From Desulfotomaculum nigrificans DSM 574 (lineage in GTDB: Bacteria > Bacillota > Desulfotomaculia > Desulfotomaculales > Desulfotomaculaceae), in contig NZ_KI912183.1 in the NCBI RefSeq assembly GCF_000189755.2, forward strand, positions 74,564 to 138,563: a DNA stretch of 64,000 nucleotides, read 5' to 3'. Position numbers and translations under genes: made by a program. Positions 16,885-26,421 of this stretch are shown here, one piece after another; the stretch's first letter is position 1, and every line of letters begins with the position of its first letter. The notes under the pieces were generated by a model. The model made no database searches, was not told the DNA's origin, and saw only the letters and a list, made by a program, of their open reading frames with translations.

Positions 16885-18279
16885 TTGAAAAAACACATAG
16901 CAACTTTGACCGCACTAGCCCTATGCTGCCTGTTAAACTTTCCTGCAGCCGGGTTTGCTAAAACACCTTCGTTAGTTATTAATAATAAGGTGGTACAATC
17001 TGATGTACCGCCACAAATCAGTAACGGCCGGGTACTGGTGCCGCTACGCGTCATTTCCGAATCTATGGGAGCCAGTGTGACTTGGAACGGTAAGAGTAAA
17101 CAAATCTATATTTCAGCTAACCAAAAGGTGTTAAAGTTACAATTAAACAATAAAATCGCCTATGTGGGGAGCCAGGCCTTAACTCTGGATGCACCACCTC
17201 AACTAATCAAGGATCGTACCTTTGTCCCTTTACGGTTTATTGGAGAAAGTTTGGATTCTGAAGTAACCTGGGACGGCCAAAACAGCCGGGTGGTTATAAG
17301 CCAGACCAAACACGATAGTTATTTGCCAAAACCGGCGGACCAGCCTAAACAATTTAACAATCCCCGCACTTTATCTGACATATCATACCGGGAAGTGGAT
17401 AACCAGACTATTATCGATCTAAAAGTTAAGGCAGGAAGCAATAAAATAATGAAGTTAAGCAACCCGGACCGGTTAGTGATTGATTTAGCCGACACCACCA
17501 AAGCCACCGGTGATTCGCTAAATATAAATACTAATCTGGTGGCGGCAGTTAGAATTGGGCAATTTAACGATACCACCACCCGGGTGGTATTGGATTTAAA
17601 GAACTTTGTCACCTATGAAGCGAAACAATCCGGTGATAACTTGACTATTACATTAAAGGAAGGTGTCAACGAGCAGCCGGCACCCCAGCCTGCCACCAAC
17701 GATAACAGTATTTATGCTAATAAGACCATCAACCCCGATAGCAACATTGTGGTGGTGGATGCCGGACACGGCGGTCAGGATGTGGGAGCAATCGGAGTTT
17801 CGGGCAGATACGAAAAGGACATCAACCTGAATATTGCCCTTAAACTGAAAGCGGCCTTGGAAGCCAAAGGATTCCAAGTGGTTATGACCAGGGATCATGA
17901 TACCTTTGTCAGTCTGCCGGGTATTGTTGAGATTGCCAACAATGCTAACCCCTTTGCCTTTGTTAGTATTCACGCTAATAAGGCCGGCAGTGCACAGGCC
18001 ACCGGGGTGGAGACTTACACCTTTTATGGCACTGACCGGACTCTGGCCAACTTGGTAGAAAACTCAATTGTAGCTCGGACCAAACAAACCAACCGGGGCG
18101 TCAAAGAAGCCGGATTTTACGTTATCAAGTATACTAAAGTACCGGCGGTGCTGGTGGAAACCGGCTTTATCTCCAATCCCGCCGAGGAAAATTTTTTATT
18201 TGATGACAACAATCAAACTACCATTGCCAATGCCATCGCTGATGCTGTAGCCCAATTTAAGGTTTCCCTGCGTAAATAA
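16885..18279 (+). CDS. N-acetylmuramoyl-L-alanine amidase with copper-amine-oxidase-like and AMIN domains
   Basis: This 464-aa secreted cell-wall hydrolase has an N-terminal signal peptide (KKHIATLTALALCCLLNF, cleavage near AGFAK). Tandem copper-amine-oxidase N-like repeats follow, marked by RVLVPLRVISESMGASVTWN and a second FVPLRFIGESLDSEVTWD. An AMIN domain (about 165-270) comes next, and then the Amidase_3 catalytic domain with VVVDAGHGGQDVGAIG, Glu in YEKDIN, SIHANKA and VETGFISN as zinc ligands and catalytic Glu. TTG at 16885 follows the strong GGAGGGAGGG at 16867-16876; a TATAAT at 16858-16863 may be its -10. It cleaves the lactyl-peptide bond of peptidoglycan. Confidence 0.93.
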   Translation: MKKHIATLTALALCCLLNFPAAGFAKTPSLVINNKVVQSDVPPQISNGRVLVPLRVISESMGASVTWNGKSKQIYISANQKVLKLQLNNKIAYVGSQALTLDAPPQLIKDRTFVPLRFIGESLDSEVTWDGQNSRVVISQTKHDSYLPKPADQPKQFNNPRTLSDISYREVDNQTIIDLKVKAGSNKIMKLSNPDRLVIDLADTTKATGDSLNINTNLVAAVRIGQFNDTTTRVVLDLKNFVTYEAKQSGDNLTITLKEGVNEQPAPQPATNDNSIYANKTINPDSNIVVVDAGHGGQDVGAIGVSGRYEKDINLNIALKLKAALEAKGFQVVMTRDHDTFVSLPGIVEIANNANPFAFVSIHANKAGSAQATGVETYTFYGTDRTLANLVENSIVARTKQTNRGVKEAGFYVIKYTKVPAVLVETGFISNPAEENFLFDDNNQTTIANAIADAVAQFKVSLRK

Positions 18280-18331
18280 ATTAGGCCCATCATTTAAGGT
18301 TATAATAAAAAGAGACATGAGGTGAATTAAT

Positions 18332-18652
18332 ATGGCTGTAGTAGAGATTACTGTTATTCCTCTGGGAACCGAATCCACCAGCTTGAGCAAATATGTAGCC
18401 GGTTGCTTGCAGGTTTTACAACAGGCCGGGGATATCAAATATCAATTAACTCCGATGGGCACCGTTATTGAGGGTGAATTAACCAAAGTGTTAGAACTGG
18501 TTCGGCAAATGCATGAGCAACCATTTATGGCCGGGGCCCAGCGGGTTAATACCATTATCCGTATCGATGACCGGAGGGACAAACAGGCCACCATGGAAGG
18601 CAAAGTCCGTTCAGTTGAGGCCAAATTAGTGACACCGGGCGGTACTGTCTAA
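18332..18652 (+). CDS. MTH1187/YkoF-family thiamine-binding protein
   Basis: This 106-aa protein of the thiamine-binding (former DUF77) family starts with VVEITVIPLGTESTSLSKYV and contains YQLTPMGTVIEGEL, the characteristic ferredoxin-like fold motifs. Relatives bind thiamine or a precursor, but the physiological role is unclear. ATG follows GAGGTG. The stop lies 1 bp before the holA start, so the two are probably co-transcribed, though no functional link is evident. Confidence 0.88.
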   Translation: MAVVEITVIPLGTESTSLSKYVAGCLQVLQQAGDIKYQLTPMGTVIEGELTKVLELVRQMHEQPFMAGAQRVNTIIRIDDRRDKQATMEGKVRSVEAKLVTPGGTV

Positions 18653-18653
18653 C

Positions 18654-19700
18654 ATGGAGTATTACCAAGGATTAATCAATAGCCTGGCCAGGGGACAGGT
18701 GGCGCCGGTCTACCTATTCTACGGTGAGGAAGAATACTTGAAGGAAAAAGCGGTGGCCAAGTTTAAAGAGCACCTGCTCCCCCAGGCTGCCGATTTTAAT
18801 TTAGATGTTTTAGATGGGGAAGAAACAGAGTTAACTACCGTGGTGTCCCTGGCGGAAAACCTGCCCTTTATGGCTGAACGCCGGTTGGTGATTGTTAAAA
18901 ATGCGCCCTGGTTTAAAGGTAAGGCCAAGGGCAGTGCAGATCAGTCCAGCGGAGAGGACAAGTCCGCCGGTAAGGAAGGAACGTTGCTTAATTATCTCAA
19001 CCAACCGGCACCCACCACCTGCCTCATATTTGTGACCGGGGACAGTGTTGACAGGCGGAAAAAGTTATTTAAAGCAGTGGAGTCAGCAGGTAAAGCTGTT
19101 GACTTTAAGGCCCTAAAGGCTAATGAGATGGCCGCCTGGGTGACCAATCAGGTGAAAGCCAGGGGCAAAAAGATAGATGCCATGGCTGTCCGGGCTCTGG
19201 TGGAGGCCAACGGCAAATTAGGCCTGTTAAACCTGGCCAATGAGGTGGAAAAATTAATAACTTATGTGGGGGAAGCGAAAGACATATCCCTGACTGATGT
19301 GCAGCAGGTGGGTGTAACCAATCTAGAACAAAATATTTTTACGGTGGTGGATGAGGCCGTAAGTGGCAATACCGCCCAAGCCATCACCGGTATTAAAGAA
19401 CTATTAGCCTTAAAAGAACAACCGGTTAAGATTTTAGCCATGCTGGCCCGGCAGTTTCGTCTGGCCATTCAGGTGGAGGCACTGGTGCGGACAGGTTGTC
19501 CCGAAAGGGAAGTGGCCGGCAAACTTGGGCTCCATGATTTTGTGGTGCGCAAAGCTTTAGCCCAGGCCAGAAAAAGCAGTACGGCCAAGCTGGAGTGGGC
19601 TTTGGAACGTTTGGCGGCGATGGATGCCGAGATCAAAAAAGGCCAGCAAGATTTTTTGCCGGCCATTGCCAATACCTTAATAAGATTAAGCCAGAAATAA
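18654..19700 (+). CDS. holA: DNA polymerase III subunit delta
   Basis: This 348-aa clamp-loader subunit opens the beta sliding clamp. The start region VAPVYLFYGEEEYL is the usual delta N-terminus, a lid/AAA-like core contains LIFVTGDSVDRRKKLFK, and the C-terminal collar domain ends in ANTLIRLSQK. Size matches Firmicute HolA. It follows the thiamine-binding gene with a 1-bp gap and converges on rpsT, as in B. subtilis where yqeN faces rpsT. Confidence 0.94.
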   Translation: MEYYQGLINSLARGQVAPVYLFYGEEEYLKEKAVAKFKEHLLPQAADFNLDVLDGEETELTTVVSLAENLPFMAERRLVIVKNAPWFKGKAKGSADQSSGEDKSAGKEGTLLNYLNQPAPTTCLIFVTGDSVDRRKKLFKAVESAGKAVDFKALKANEMAAWVTNQVKARGKKIDAMAVRALVEANGKLGLLNLANEVEKLITYVGEAKDISLTDVQQVGVTNLEQNIFTVVDEAVSGNTAQAITGIKELLALKEQPVKILAMLARQFRLAIQVEALVRTGCPEREVAGKLGLHDFVVRKALAQARKSSTAKLEWALERLAAMDAEIKKGQQDFLPAIANTLIRLSQK

Positions 19701-19713
19701 AAAATAACAGCAA

Positions 19714-19737
19714 AAAACCACCCACACGGGTGGTTTT
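19714..19737. terminator. Bidirectional terminator between holA and rpsT
   Basis: AAAACCACCC (19714-19723) and GGGTGGTTTT (19728-19737) form a perfect 10-bp stem with a 4-nt loop. A-rich and T-rich flanks allow it to act for both convergent transcripts. Confidence 0.88.
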
Positions 19738-19739
19738 AA

Positions 19740-20006
19740 TTAACCTGCCATTTTGTTAAACCGCTTGGTTAGGCGAGATTTCTTTCTGGCAGCGGCATTT
19801 TTATGTAAAACGCCTTTAGTTACTGCTTTATCAAGGGCTATCAGAGCTTTACGCAGAGTGGTCTGCGCCAGTTCCTGGTTAGCGGAATTTAACGCCTCTT
19901 CGTACCGACGAATGGCAGTTTTTACTGCGGATTTAATACGAGCATTCCGAAGGGTACGTTTACGTGTAATCTCAACCCGCTTAGCAGCAGATTTAATATT
20001 AGGCAA
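19740..20006 (-). CDS. rpsT: 30S ribosomal protein S20
   Basis: This 88-aa basic protein binds 16S rRNA in the small subunit. The family N-terminus reads PNIKSAAKRVEITRKRTLRN and the C-terminus KNAAARKKSRLTKRFNKMAG. The start is TTG at 20006 on the reverse strand, set by GGGGAGGTGAG a few bases upstream, and it gives the normal S20 length; longer in-frame ATG starts add non-family residues. A TTG start on an S20 gene may help keep its expression limited. It is the only reverse-strand gene in the first 35 kb. Confidence 0.95.
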   Translation of the reverse strand: MPNIKSAAKRVEITRKRTLRNARIKSAVKTAIRRYEEALNSANQELAQTTLRKALIALDKAVTKGVLHKNAAARKKSRLTKRFNKMAG

Positions 20007-20129
20007 ATTTCTCACCTCCCCAACAAGGGTTATTTTACCACGGCCATTTTTAAAATGCAAGCTACTTTAGTATATCATATCCTAATTTGGTCAATCATAA
20101 TGACAGACTTAAAATATCAGGAGGTGATT

Positions 20130-20465
20130 ATGTTGCTGGGAATGGTAGTTAGATTTATCGTATCCGCTCTGGTATTAATGGTGGTCAGTTGGCTGTCTCC
20201 CGGCTTCGTAGTTCGTGGTGGTATCATTGGTGCACTCATTGCAGCAGTGGTTATTGCCGTGCTGGGCTATATTGCCGAAAGCCTGCTGGGTGACAAGGTT
20301 TCACCGCAAAGACGCGGCCTGGTTGGCTTTATCACCGCCGCAGTGGTAATTTACTTGGCCCAGTTTATCATTCCTAACCTGCTCAGTGTCAGCATCTTGG
20401 GAGCACTAATTTCCGCCTTTATCATTGGTCTAATTGATGCCGTTGTACCAACAGTGGTAAGATAA
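20130..20465 (+). CDS. Phage-holin-4-type small membrane protein (chromosomal)
   Basis: This 111-aa, very hydrophobic protein has about four transmembrane segments (VVRFIVSALVLMVVSWL, GGIIGALIAAVVIAVLGYI, GFITAAVVIYLAQFIIP, LGALISAFIIGLIDAVV). It resembles the phage_holin_4_2 (YvlD-like) family, which is widespread in Firmicute chromosomes outside prophages. ATG at 20130 is chosen from AGGAGGTG at 20119-20126. No phage genes surround it, so lysis activity is not implied. The function is unknown. Confidence 0.8.
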   Translation: MLLGMVVRFIVSALVLMVVSWLSPGFVVRGGIIGALIAAVVIAVLGYIAESLLGDKVSPQRRGLVGFITAAVVIYLAQFIIPNLLSVSILGALISAFIIGLIDAVVPTVVR

Positions 20466-20491
20466 CAAAATTAACCAATCGTTATTACCGG

Positions 20492-20525
20492 AGAAACCCT
20501 ACATAAGCAGGGTTTCTTTTTTTTC
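20492..20525 (+). terminator. Terminator after the holin-like gene
   Basis: AGAAACCCT (20492-20500) pairs with AGGGTTTCT (20509-20517) over an 8-nt loop and runs into TTTTTTT. Confidence 0.88.
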
Positions 20526-20586
20526 ATACCGTCTCCGCATTGAGAATATTAATTTAGAAACAAGCCCCATTGAGGAGGGGTGATTA

Positions 20587-21705
20587 ATGTGCAGAATTTA
20601 TCTTAGAAGATGGCACAGAAACAGGCGGCCTGGGACCGGTTTTTTTTTGCTATCGGTAATGCTAATGGCCCTTTTTGTTTTTTTTTACTTTAGCCCGTCG
20701 CAGGTTAATACCCGCCAGGTTATGGTTAATACCGTGACCTGGTTGGTAAAAAAGGCTATTCAGGACCCCCGGGGGATGGTCTTAACCTCTATGCCGGCCT
20801 TAGCCTGGCATGATACCCCGGAGGAGATGGAAAGTCCCGGCCGGGCTTTACTTACCTGGTTAATGGGGGTGGCAGGGATTGACCTAAATGCTTATGGCAT
20901 CATCCGGGCCCAAATACCGTTGTTAGCTCAGGTGGCTCCGGCCGGGGTGCCAACGGTGACGGTGGAGCCGGAAAAATCGGTGGGACAGGAACAACCGATC
21001 ATCAGCCGTGATCTTAGCACCGATACACTGGTGGGTATTTATAACACCCATACCGGAGAAACCTACTCGCTAACTGATGGAACGGACCGCTTGAACGGTA
21101 AAAAGGGTGGGGTGGTGACGGTGGCCGAAGAGATAGCCGGGGTATTAGAAAAGGAATTCGCCATTCGAGTGGCCCGGTCTGATACCATCCATGATAAGCA
21201 ATACGCCACATCTTACTTGGAATCAGAAAAGACAGCCCGGGCATTAGTAGCCCAAAACCCTAAAATGATTGCCTTATTGGATGTCCACCGGGACGCCGGT
21301 CGCTCCCGGGAGGAAAGTCTGGTGCAAGTTAACGGCCGGAAGGTAGCCCCCATTTTAATTATTATTGGTTCCGATGCCCGGCGCCCTTTCCCCAATTGGC
21401 AGCAGAACTACGATTTTGCCTGCCGGGTGGCGGCCAAATTGGATGAGCTGTATCCGGGACTTTGCCAGGGTGTCAGGGTAAAGGAGGGGAGATATAACCA
21501 GTTCTTACATCCCGGCGCTATCCTGGTGGAAGTGGGTACGGCCAATAACTCCCTGGCAGAAGCCATAGCCAGCGGGGAAATGCTGGCCCGGGCCCTGGGT
21601 CAAATAATTAATGAAGAGATTAAATCTAAAAAGACAGTTAAATCCAAGCCAGATCAAGCAGTTGATCAAACTGTCAGCACCCTTTGTTTTAATTATTGGA
21701 AATAA
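20587..21705 (+). CDS. spoIIP: Stage II sporulation protein P
   Basis: This 372-aa membrane-anchored amidase/endopeptidase works with SpoIID and SpoIIM to thin septal peptidoglycan during engulfment of the forespore. It has an N-terminal membrane anchor (FFLLSVMLMALFVFFYF, residues about 19-35). The catalytic SpoIIP domain (about 145-350) has IYNTHTGETY, VTVAEEIAGVLEKEF, ALLDVHRDAG and ILVEVGTANNSL, including the zinc-binding His/Glu residues. ATG follows GAGGAGGGG. In Bacillus it is preceded by gpr; no gpr is present here. Its presence shows the organism can sporulate. Confidence 0.94.
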   Translation: MCRIYLRRWHRNRRPGTGFFLLSVMLMALFVFFYFSPSQVNTRQVMVNTVTWLVKKAIQDPRGMVLTSMPALAWHDTPEEMESPGRALLTWLMGVAGIDLNAYGIIRAQIPLLAQVAPAGVPTVTVEPEKSVGQEQPIISRDLSTDTLVGIYNTHTGETYSLTDGTDRLNGKKGGVVTVAEEIAGVLEKEFAIRVARSDTIHDKQYATSYLESEKTARALVAQNPKMIALLDVHRDAGRSREESLVQVNGRKVAPILIIIGSDARRPFPNWQQNYDFACRVAAKLDELYPGLCQGVRVKEGRYNQFLHPGAILVEVGTANNSLAEAIASGEMLARALGQIINEEIKSKKTVKSKPDQAVDQTVSTLCFNYWK

Positions 21706-21762
21706 ATGTATAGGCCGGTCAATATAGGCACATCCTTAGACTAAGTGAGGAGGTGCCTTTTT

Positions 21763-22173
21763 ATGCTCAGGTGTTTGGCCATCATCATCACCCTTGGCGT
21801 TTTTTTAACGGTGGTGTCGTTGGGAGTTAACCTTTCCGTGGCCCGGTTTAATCAAACAGTCCTCCCGCCGGAACCAATTAAACCATTCTATATAAAGGAA
21901 CAGTCCGATAGGCTGCAAATTGCCTTAGTCGGCGAAACCATTGAAGTAAATAAAAAAGCCATAGAAAACAAACTGGTGACCTACTTAGAAATCGGTCGTC
22001 AGCAATGGACTGCGGTGAAGGACAATCCATACTTTATCCACCAGGTGGCAAGTATATTTAGTCATGCCCGGCAAAAGTGGGATCTTTGGCTTAACTCTGA
22101 TCAAGTTAAAGCGGTAAACGGATGGATCAAAGAACAACTGGACAGCTACCAAAGTGACAGCCATAAAAGTTGA
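21763..22173 (+). CDS. Hypothetical membrane-anchored protein
   Basis: This 136-aa protein is not one I recognise. The N-terminus is a signal anchor ([21 protein letters not shown], shortened here to its first 20 or so residues), followed by a soluble part rich in charged and aromatic residues facing outside. ATG at 21763 follows GAGGAGG at 21747-21753. It lies between spoIIP and lepA on the same strand. It could belong to the sporulation gene set, for example as a mother-cell membrane protein, but nothing in the sequence proves that. Confidence 0.6.
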   Translation: MLRCLAIIITLGVFLTVVSLGVNLSVARFNQTVLPPEPIKPFYIKEQSDRLQIALVGETIEVNKKAIENKLVTYLEIGRQQWTAVKDNPYFIHQVASIFSHARQKWDLWLNSDQVKAVNGWIKEQLDSYQSDSHKS

Positions 22174-22237
22174 AGACCAGGTCATCCGGTGCTATAATGA
22201 AAAAAGTATGTCGTTTTGGGAGTTAGGAGGAGTCTTT

Positions 22238-24049
22238 ATGGCAATGCCCCAAGACCGGATTAGAAACTTTTGCATTATAGCTCATATTGATCACGGCAAA
22301 TCTACTCTGGCCGATAGATTGTTGGAAACCACCGGGGCCTTAAGCCAGCGGGAGATGACCGAACAAGTTCTGGATAAGATGGACCTGGAGCGGGAAAGAG
22401 GCATCACCATTAAATTGCAGGCGGTGCGTCTCTTTTATACTGCTGCTGATGGACAAGAGTACCAGTTAAACCTTATTGATACTCCCGGTCACGTGGACTT
22501 TACCTATGAGGTTTCCCGCAGCCTGGCTGCCTGTGAAGGAGCCCTGCTGGTGGTGGATGCTTCCCAGGGGATTGAAGCACAAACCCTGGCCAATGTATAT
22601 TTAGCACTGGAAAATGATCTGGAAATTATTCCTGTGATTAATAAAATTGATTTACCCAGCGCTGAACCGGAAAGGGTTAAGCAGGAAATCGAGGATGTCA
22701 TCGGACTGGATACCTCAGATGCTATCCTGGCCTCGGCCAAGAGCGGCATTGGTATTCCGGAAATTTTGGAGCAGGTGGTCACCAAGATCCCCCCGCCGCA
22801 GGGCGATTTGGATGCGCCCTTGCAGGCCTTGATCTTTGATTCCCACTATGACCCCTACCGGGGGGTTATTGCCTATATCCGGGTTGTGCAGGGTAGCATT
22901 AAGCCCGGTATGCGCATTAGAATGATGGCCACCCAGAAGGAATTTGAAGTGGACGAGGTGGGCGTATTCCGTCCGGACATGACCTTTGTTGATGAACTGC
23001 GGGTGGGTGAGGTTGGATTCGTAGCTGCCAGCATGAAAAACGTACAGGATGTCAGGGTGGGCGATACTATCACCTCTGCCGATAACCCGGCACCCCAACC
23101 TTTGCCCGGTTACCGTAAGGTGACGCCAATGGTTTTCTGCGGTTTGTACCCGGTGGAAACGGTTGATTATGAAGACCTGCGGGATGCCCTGGATAAATTG
23201 AAATTAAATGATGCTTCATTAATATATGAACCGGAGACCTCTGAGGCATTGGGTTTTGGTTTCCGCTGCGGTTTCCTGGGCCTGTTGCATATGGAGATTA
23301 TCCAGGAAAGATTGGAGCGGGAGTACGGGTTAGGTTTGATTACCACTGCCCCCAGCGTTGTCTACCGGGTTACCACCACCAAAGGAGAACAACTGGAGAT
23401 TGATAACCCTAGCAACCTGCCGCCGGTGAACAAGATTGAAATGATTGAAGAACCCTATGTTAAAGCCACCATTATGGTACCTAAAGATTTTGTGGGTTCG
23501 GTGATGGAGCTGTGCCAAAACAAGCGTGGCATCTACAGCAACATGGAGTATATGGGTATCAACCGGGTCATGTTAACCTATGAAATACCTCTGTCCGAGA
23601 TAATTTATGACTTCTTTGACCAGTTAAAATCCCGCACTAAGGGTTATGCTTCATTGGATTACGAGTTAATTGGTTACCGCCAGTCTGACCTGGTTAAACT
23701 TGATATCTTGCTAAATGGAGAACCACTGGACGCCCTGTCTTGTATTGTGCATAAAGACAGAGCTTACTCCAGAGGCAGGGCGCTGGTGGAAAAACTGCGT
23801 TCCTTAATTCCTCGGCATATGTTTGAAATTCCCGTGCAAGCGGCCATTGGCAATAGAGTCATTGCTCGGGAAACCATCAAAGCCCAGCGCAAAGACGTAC
23901 TGGCCAAATGCTATGGTGGTGACATCACCCGTAAGAGGAAGCTGCTGGAGAAACAAAAAGAAGGTAAAAAGCGGATGAAACAAGTGGGTAATGTGGAAAT
24001 TCCGCAGGAAGCCTTCATGGCGGTATTAAGTATTGAAGAGAATAAATAA
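22238..24049 (+). CDS. lepA: Elongation factor 4 (LepA)
   Basis: This 603-aa ribosome-bound translational GTPase acts in back-translocation or subunit assembly. The G domain has [19 protein letters not shown] (G1), ERGITIK (G2), [10 protein letters not shown] (G3) and NKIDLP (G4). Domains II, III and V follow, and the LepA-specific C-terminal domain reads [23 protein letters not shown] at 22238 follows TAGGAGG at 22224-22230; a longer in-frame extension overlaps the preceding gene and is not family-like. Length is standard. Confidence 0.97.
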   Translation: MAMPQDRIRNFCIIAHIDHGKSTLADRLLETTGALSQREMTEQVLDKMDLERERGITIKLQAVRLFYTAADGQEYQLNLIDTPGHVDFTYEVSRSLAACEGALLVVDASQGIEAQTLANVYLALENDLEIIPVINKIDLPSAEPERVKQEIEDVIGLDTSDAILASAKSGIGIPEILEQVVTKIPPPQGDLDAPLQALIFDSHYDPYRGVIAYIRVVQGSIKPGMRIRMMATQKEFEVDEVGVFRPDMTFVDELRVGEVGFVAASMKNVQDVRVGDTITSADNPAPQPLPGYRKVTPMVFCGLYPVETVDYEDLRDALDKLKLNDASLIYEPETSEALGFGFRCGFLGLLHMEIIQERLEREYGLGLITTAPSVVYRVTTTKGEQLEIDNPSNLPPVNKIEMIEEPYVKATIMVPKDFVGSVMELCQNKRGIYSNMEYMGINRVMLTYEIPLSEIIYDFFDQLKSRTKGYASLDYELIGYRQSDLVKLDILLNGEPLDALSCIVHKDRAYSRGRALVEKLRSLIPRHMFEIPVQAAIGNRVIARETIKAQRKDVLAKCYGGDITRKRKLLEKQKEGKKRMKQVGNVEIPQEAFMAVLSIEENK

Positions 24050-24075
24050 GAATTAAAGAGTAAGCTGGTGGACTA

Positions 24076-25212
24076 ATGGCCATAGGACTATATATTCACG
24101 TTCCCTTTTGCATTCGCAAGTGCCTCTATTGTGATTTTACTTCTTACCTCTTAAAACAAGAACAAGTTGCATTGTATATTAAGGCTCTGAAGGGGGAGAT
24201 TATCCTTTATGGCCAACTACTGGCTCCGGAGCATAAAACCATAGCTTCAATTTTTGTGGGCGGCGGTACGCCCACTTGTCTTATGTCACGACAACTGGCG
24301 GACATTTTGGACCAGGTGGCCCGGTATTTTACCATTCAACCCGGAGCAGAAATTACCACCGAAGCCAACCCCGGCACAGTAAGCTTAAATTCCTTAAAGG
24401 AATTAAAACGGGTCGGGTTTAACCGGCTGAGTCTGGGGGTGCAGTCAACCCACCAGGAATTACTAAATCTGATCGGGCGTATCCACAACCTGGACCAGGC
24501 CCGCCAGGCGGTGGACTTTGCCCGGCAAGCAGGCTTTAACAACCTTAATTTGGACCTAATATTTGGCTTACCCCGACAGACTGCTGCCCAGTGGCGGCAG
24601 TCTTTATCTCAAGTGTTGGCCTGGCAGCCGGAACACCTATCTTGCTATGGTTTGCAGTTGGAAGAGTCAACCCCACTGGCCCGGGCGGTTGAACGCGGTG
24701 ATCTGCCCGCCTGCCCGGAGGAACTGGAGTTAGCCATGTACCTTACCACCATTGAGGTACTGGCTGAGGCCGGCTACCGGCATTACGAAATTTCCAATTT
24801 TGCCAAGCCAGGCTATGAGTGCCGGCACAATCTAATTTACTGGCACAATCAGCAGTATCTGGGCCTGGGTCCCGCTGCCCATTCTTACATCAATAATGCA
24901 CGTTGGGCAAATGTGGATCATATTGATAAATATGCCAGGTTAGTTGCTCAGGGGATGCAACCGGTGGAGGAGTGCCACAGACTCACCCCAAGGGAACAGA
25001 TGGAGGAAACCGCCTTTTTAGGCCTCCGGCTGATGAAGGGGTTGGAGTTAAAATCCTTTGCTCAAAGATTTGGCCGGGAGCTTACCGAGGTTTTCGGTGA
25101 TAGGATTAAAGATTTACAAGCCCAGGGACTGGTGGAACTTAAGGACGGTTTTCTTAGACTTACTAAAAAGGGGTTGCCGGTGGCGAACCGGGTTTTTGCA
25201 GCCTTTGTTTAG
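24076..25212 (+). CDS. hemW: Radical SAM heme chaperone HemW (HemN-like)
   Basis: This 378-aa radical SAM protein has the cluster motif CIRKCLYC at residues 12-19 followed by DF, then GGGTPT near 63 and LGVQS near 130. The pattern CX3CX2C with this CDF context and the gene position after lepA match HemW, which binds heme and delivers it to apoproteins, rather than true coproporphyrinogen dehydrogenase HemN. The C-terminal winged-helix region is complete. Assignment between the two relies on family resemblance and synteny. Confidence 0.9.
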   Translation: MAIGLYIHVPFCIRKCLYCDFTSYLLKQEQVALYIKALKGEIILYGQLLAPEHKTIASIFVGGGTPTCLMSRQLADILDQVARYFTIQPGAEITTEANPGTVSLNSLKELKRVGFNRLSLGVQSTHQELLNLIGRIHNLDQARQAVDFARQAGFNNLNLDLIFGLPRQTAAQWRQSLSQVLAWQPEHLSCYGLQLEESTPLARAVERGDLPACPEELELAMYLTTIEVLAEAGYRHYEISNFAKPGYECRHNLIYWHNQQYLGLGPAAHSYINNARWANVDHIDKYARLVAQGMQPVEECHRLTPREQMEETAFLGLRLMKGLELKSFAQRFGRELTEVFGDRIKDLQAQGLVELKDGFLRLTKKGLPVANRVFAAFV

Positions 25213-25253
25213 GCTGGCGGCTCAAGGTAATAGTTTACTGGTATTGGCTAACC

Positions 25254-25282
25254 TTGACAAATAATTAGCCATTTGTTAAATT
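25254..25282 (+). promoter_or_regulatory. Probable sigma-A promoter of the hrcA operon
   Basis: TTGACA (25254-25259) with a 17-bp spacer to TAAATT (25277-25282). The expected start point then falls just at the CIRCE element. TATAAT at 25288-25293 is better as a -10 but has no -35 at the right distance. Confidence 0.55.
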
Positions 25283-25292
25283 TTTAATATAA

Positions 25293-25319
25293 TTAGCACT
25301 CGGCTAGATAGAGTGCTAA
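25293..25319. promoter_or_regulatory. CIRCE element (HrcA operator)
   Basis: TTAGCACTC (25293-25301), a 9-bp spacer and GAGTGCTAA (25311-25319) form a perfect consensus CIRCE inverted repeat, 36 bp before hrcA. HrcA binding here represses the heat-shock operon. It is the only copy seen in the window. Confidence 0.98.
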
Positions 25320-25355
25320 CACTCCTTATGGTGGGCAAGCAGGAGGTGTGCCGAC

Positions 25356-26399
25356 GTGAAAATGGATGAACGCAAGCAACGGATTCTGTTGGCCATCGTT
25401 AAAGACTATATCACCACTGCTGAACCGGTTGGTTCACGAACCATATCCAGAAAATATAAACTGGGCGTCAGCCCGGCTACCATTCGTAATGAGATGTCCG
25501 ACTTGGAAGAAATGGGCTTTATTGAGCAACCCCACACTTCCGCCGGACGAATTCCTTCCGACCTGGGCTATCGTTATTACGTGGATTGCTTAATGGAGCG
25601 GGAACAATTAACTCCTGAAGAGGAAGATACTATTATACAGGGTTATCAAAATAAGGTGCGGGATGTGGGCGAGGTAATCAACCGCACCGGTAGAATCTTA
25701 GCCAAGTTAACTAACTACACCGCCCTGGTACGACCACCCTGGGCGGCACAAAGTGCTTACAAACATATTCAGTTGATTCTAATGGCACCGGGCCAGGCTA
25801 TCTTGATTGTGGTCATGGATACCGGTACAGTGCAGCATCAGATGATGCCGGTACCCGAGAATATTACCCAGCAGGATTTGGATCAAATATCCGGCGTGTT
25901 AAACGCTAAACTGCAGGGCCGGACCATGGATAATATCAGGCTGACTTTAATTAAAGAGATATACTTTGAACTATCCAAACACCGTCATATTTTAGACTTG
26001 GCCTTAGATTTATTACAGGCCAGGTTAACTATGGCAAAAGAGGATAAAATATACCTGGATGGGGTATTTAATATCTTGGATCAGCCTGAGTTCCACAATG
26101 TAGAAAAAGTAAAGGTTTTGCTATCCCTGTTAGAGCAGGAAGATAAGCTGCGGGATTTGCTGGATCCACCGGGTAATAACACGGGTGTTACGGTACGGAT
26201 TGGTAACGAAAACCCGCAACAGGGGATGCAAAACTGCAGTATGGTAACTGCCACCTACCGGGTGGGGGACAGGATACTGGGCAGTATTGGTGTACTGGGG
26301 CCCACCCGTATGGAGTATGCCAAGGTGGTTACCGTGGTGGATTATATGACCAAACACCTTTCCCGCGTCTTAGAAAAAATGTTAAAGGGTCAGGTTTAA
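25356..26399 (+). CDS. hrcA: Heat-inducible transcription repressor HrcA
   Basis: This 347-aa repressor binds CIRCE and links heat-shock expression to chaperonin capacity. The N-terminal winged helix has the signature TTAEPVGSRTISRKYKLGVS and SPATIRNEMSDLEEMGFIEQ; a dimerisation/GAF-like domain follows, ending TKHLSRVLEKML. GTG at 25356 lies 9 bp after AGGAGGTG. First gene of a hrcA - chaperonin - grpE - dnaK unit. HrcA normally needs GroEL for activity; here the neighbouring chaperonin is of the thermosome type, so its co-chaperone may differ. Confidence 0.96.
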   Translation: MKMDERKQRILLAIVKDYITTAEPVGSRTISRKYKLGVSPATIRNEMSDLEEMGFIEQPHTSAGRIPSDLGYRYYVDCLMEREQLTPEEEDTIIQGYQNKVRDVGEVINRTGRILAKLTNYTALVRPPWAAQSAYKHIQLILMAPGQAILIVVMDTGTVQHQMMPVPENITQQDLDQISGVLNAKLQGRTMDNIRLTLIKEIYFELSKHRHILDLALDLLQARLTMAKEDKIYLDGVFNILDQPEFHNVEKVKVLLSLLEQEDKLRDLLDPPGNNTGVTVRIGNENPQQGMQNCSMVTATYRVGDRILGSIGVLGPTRMEYAKVVTVVDYMTKHLSRVLEKMLKGQV

Positions 26400-26421
26400 C
26401 AATTTAAGGAGGAACCAGTAA

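Noticed and set aside
20130-20465. Holin-like gene as sign of a prophage
   Set aside because: No other phage gene nearby; this family is common as a chromosomal membrane protein.
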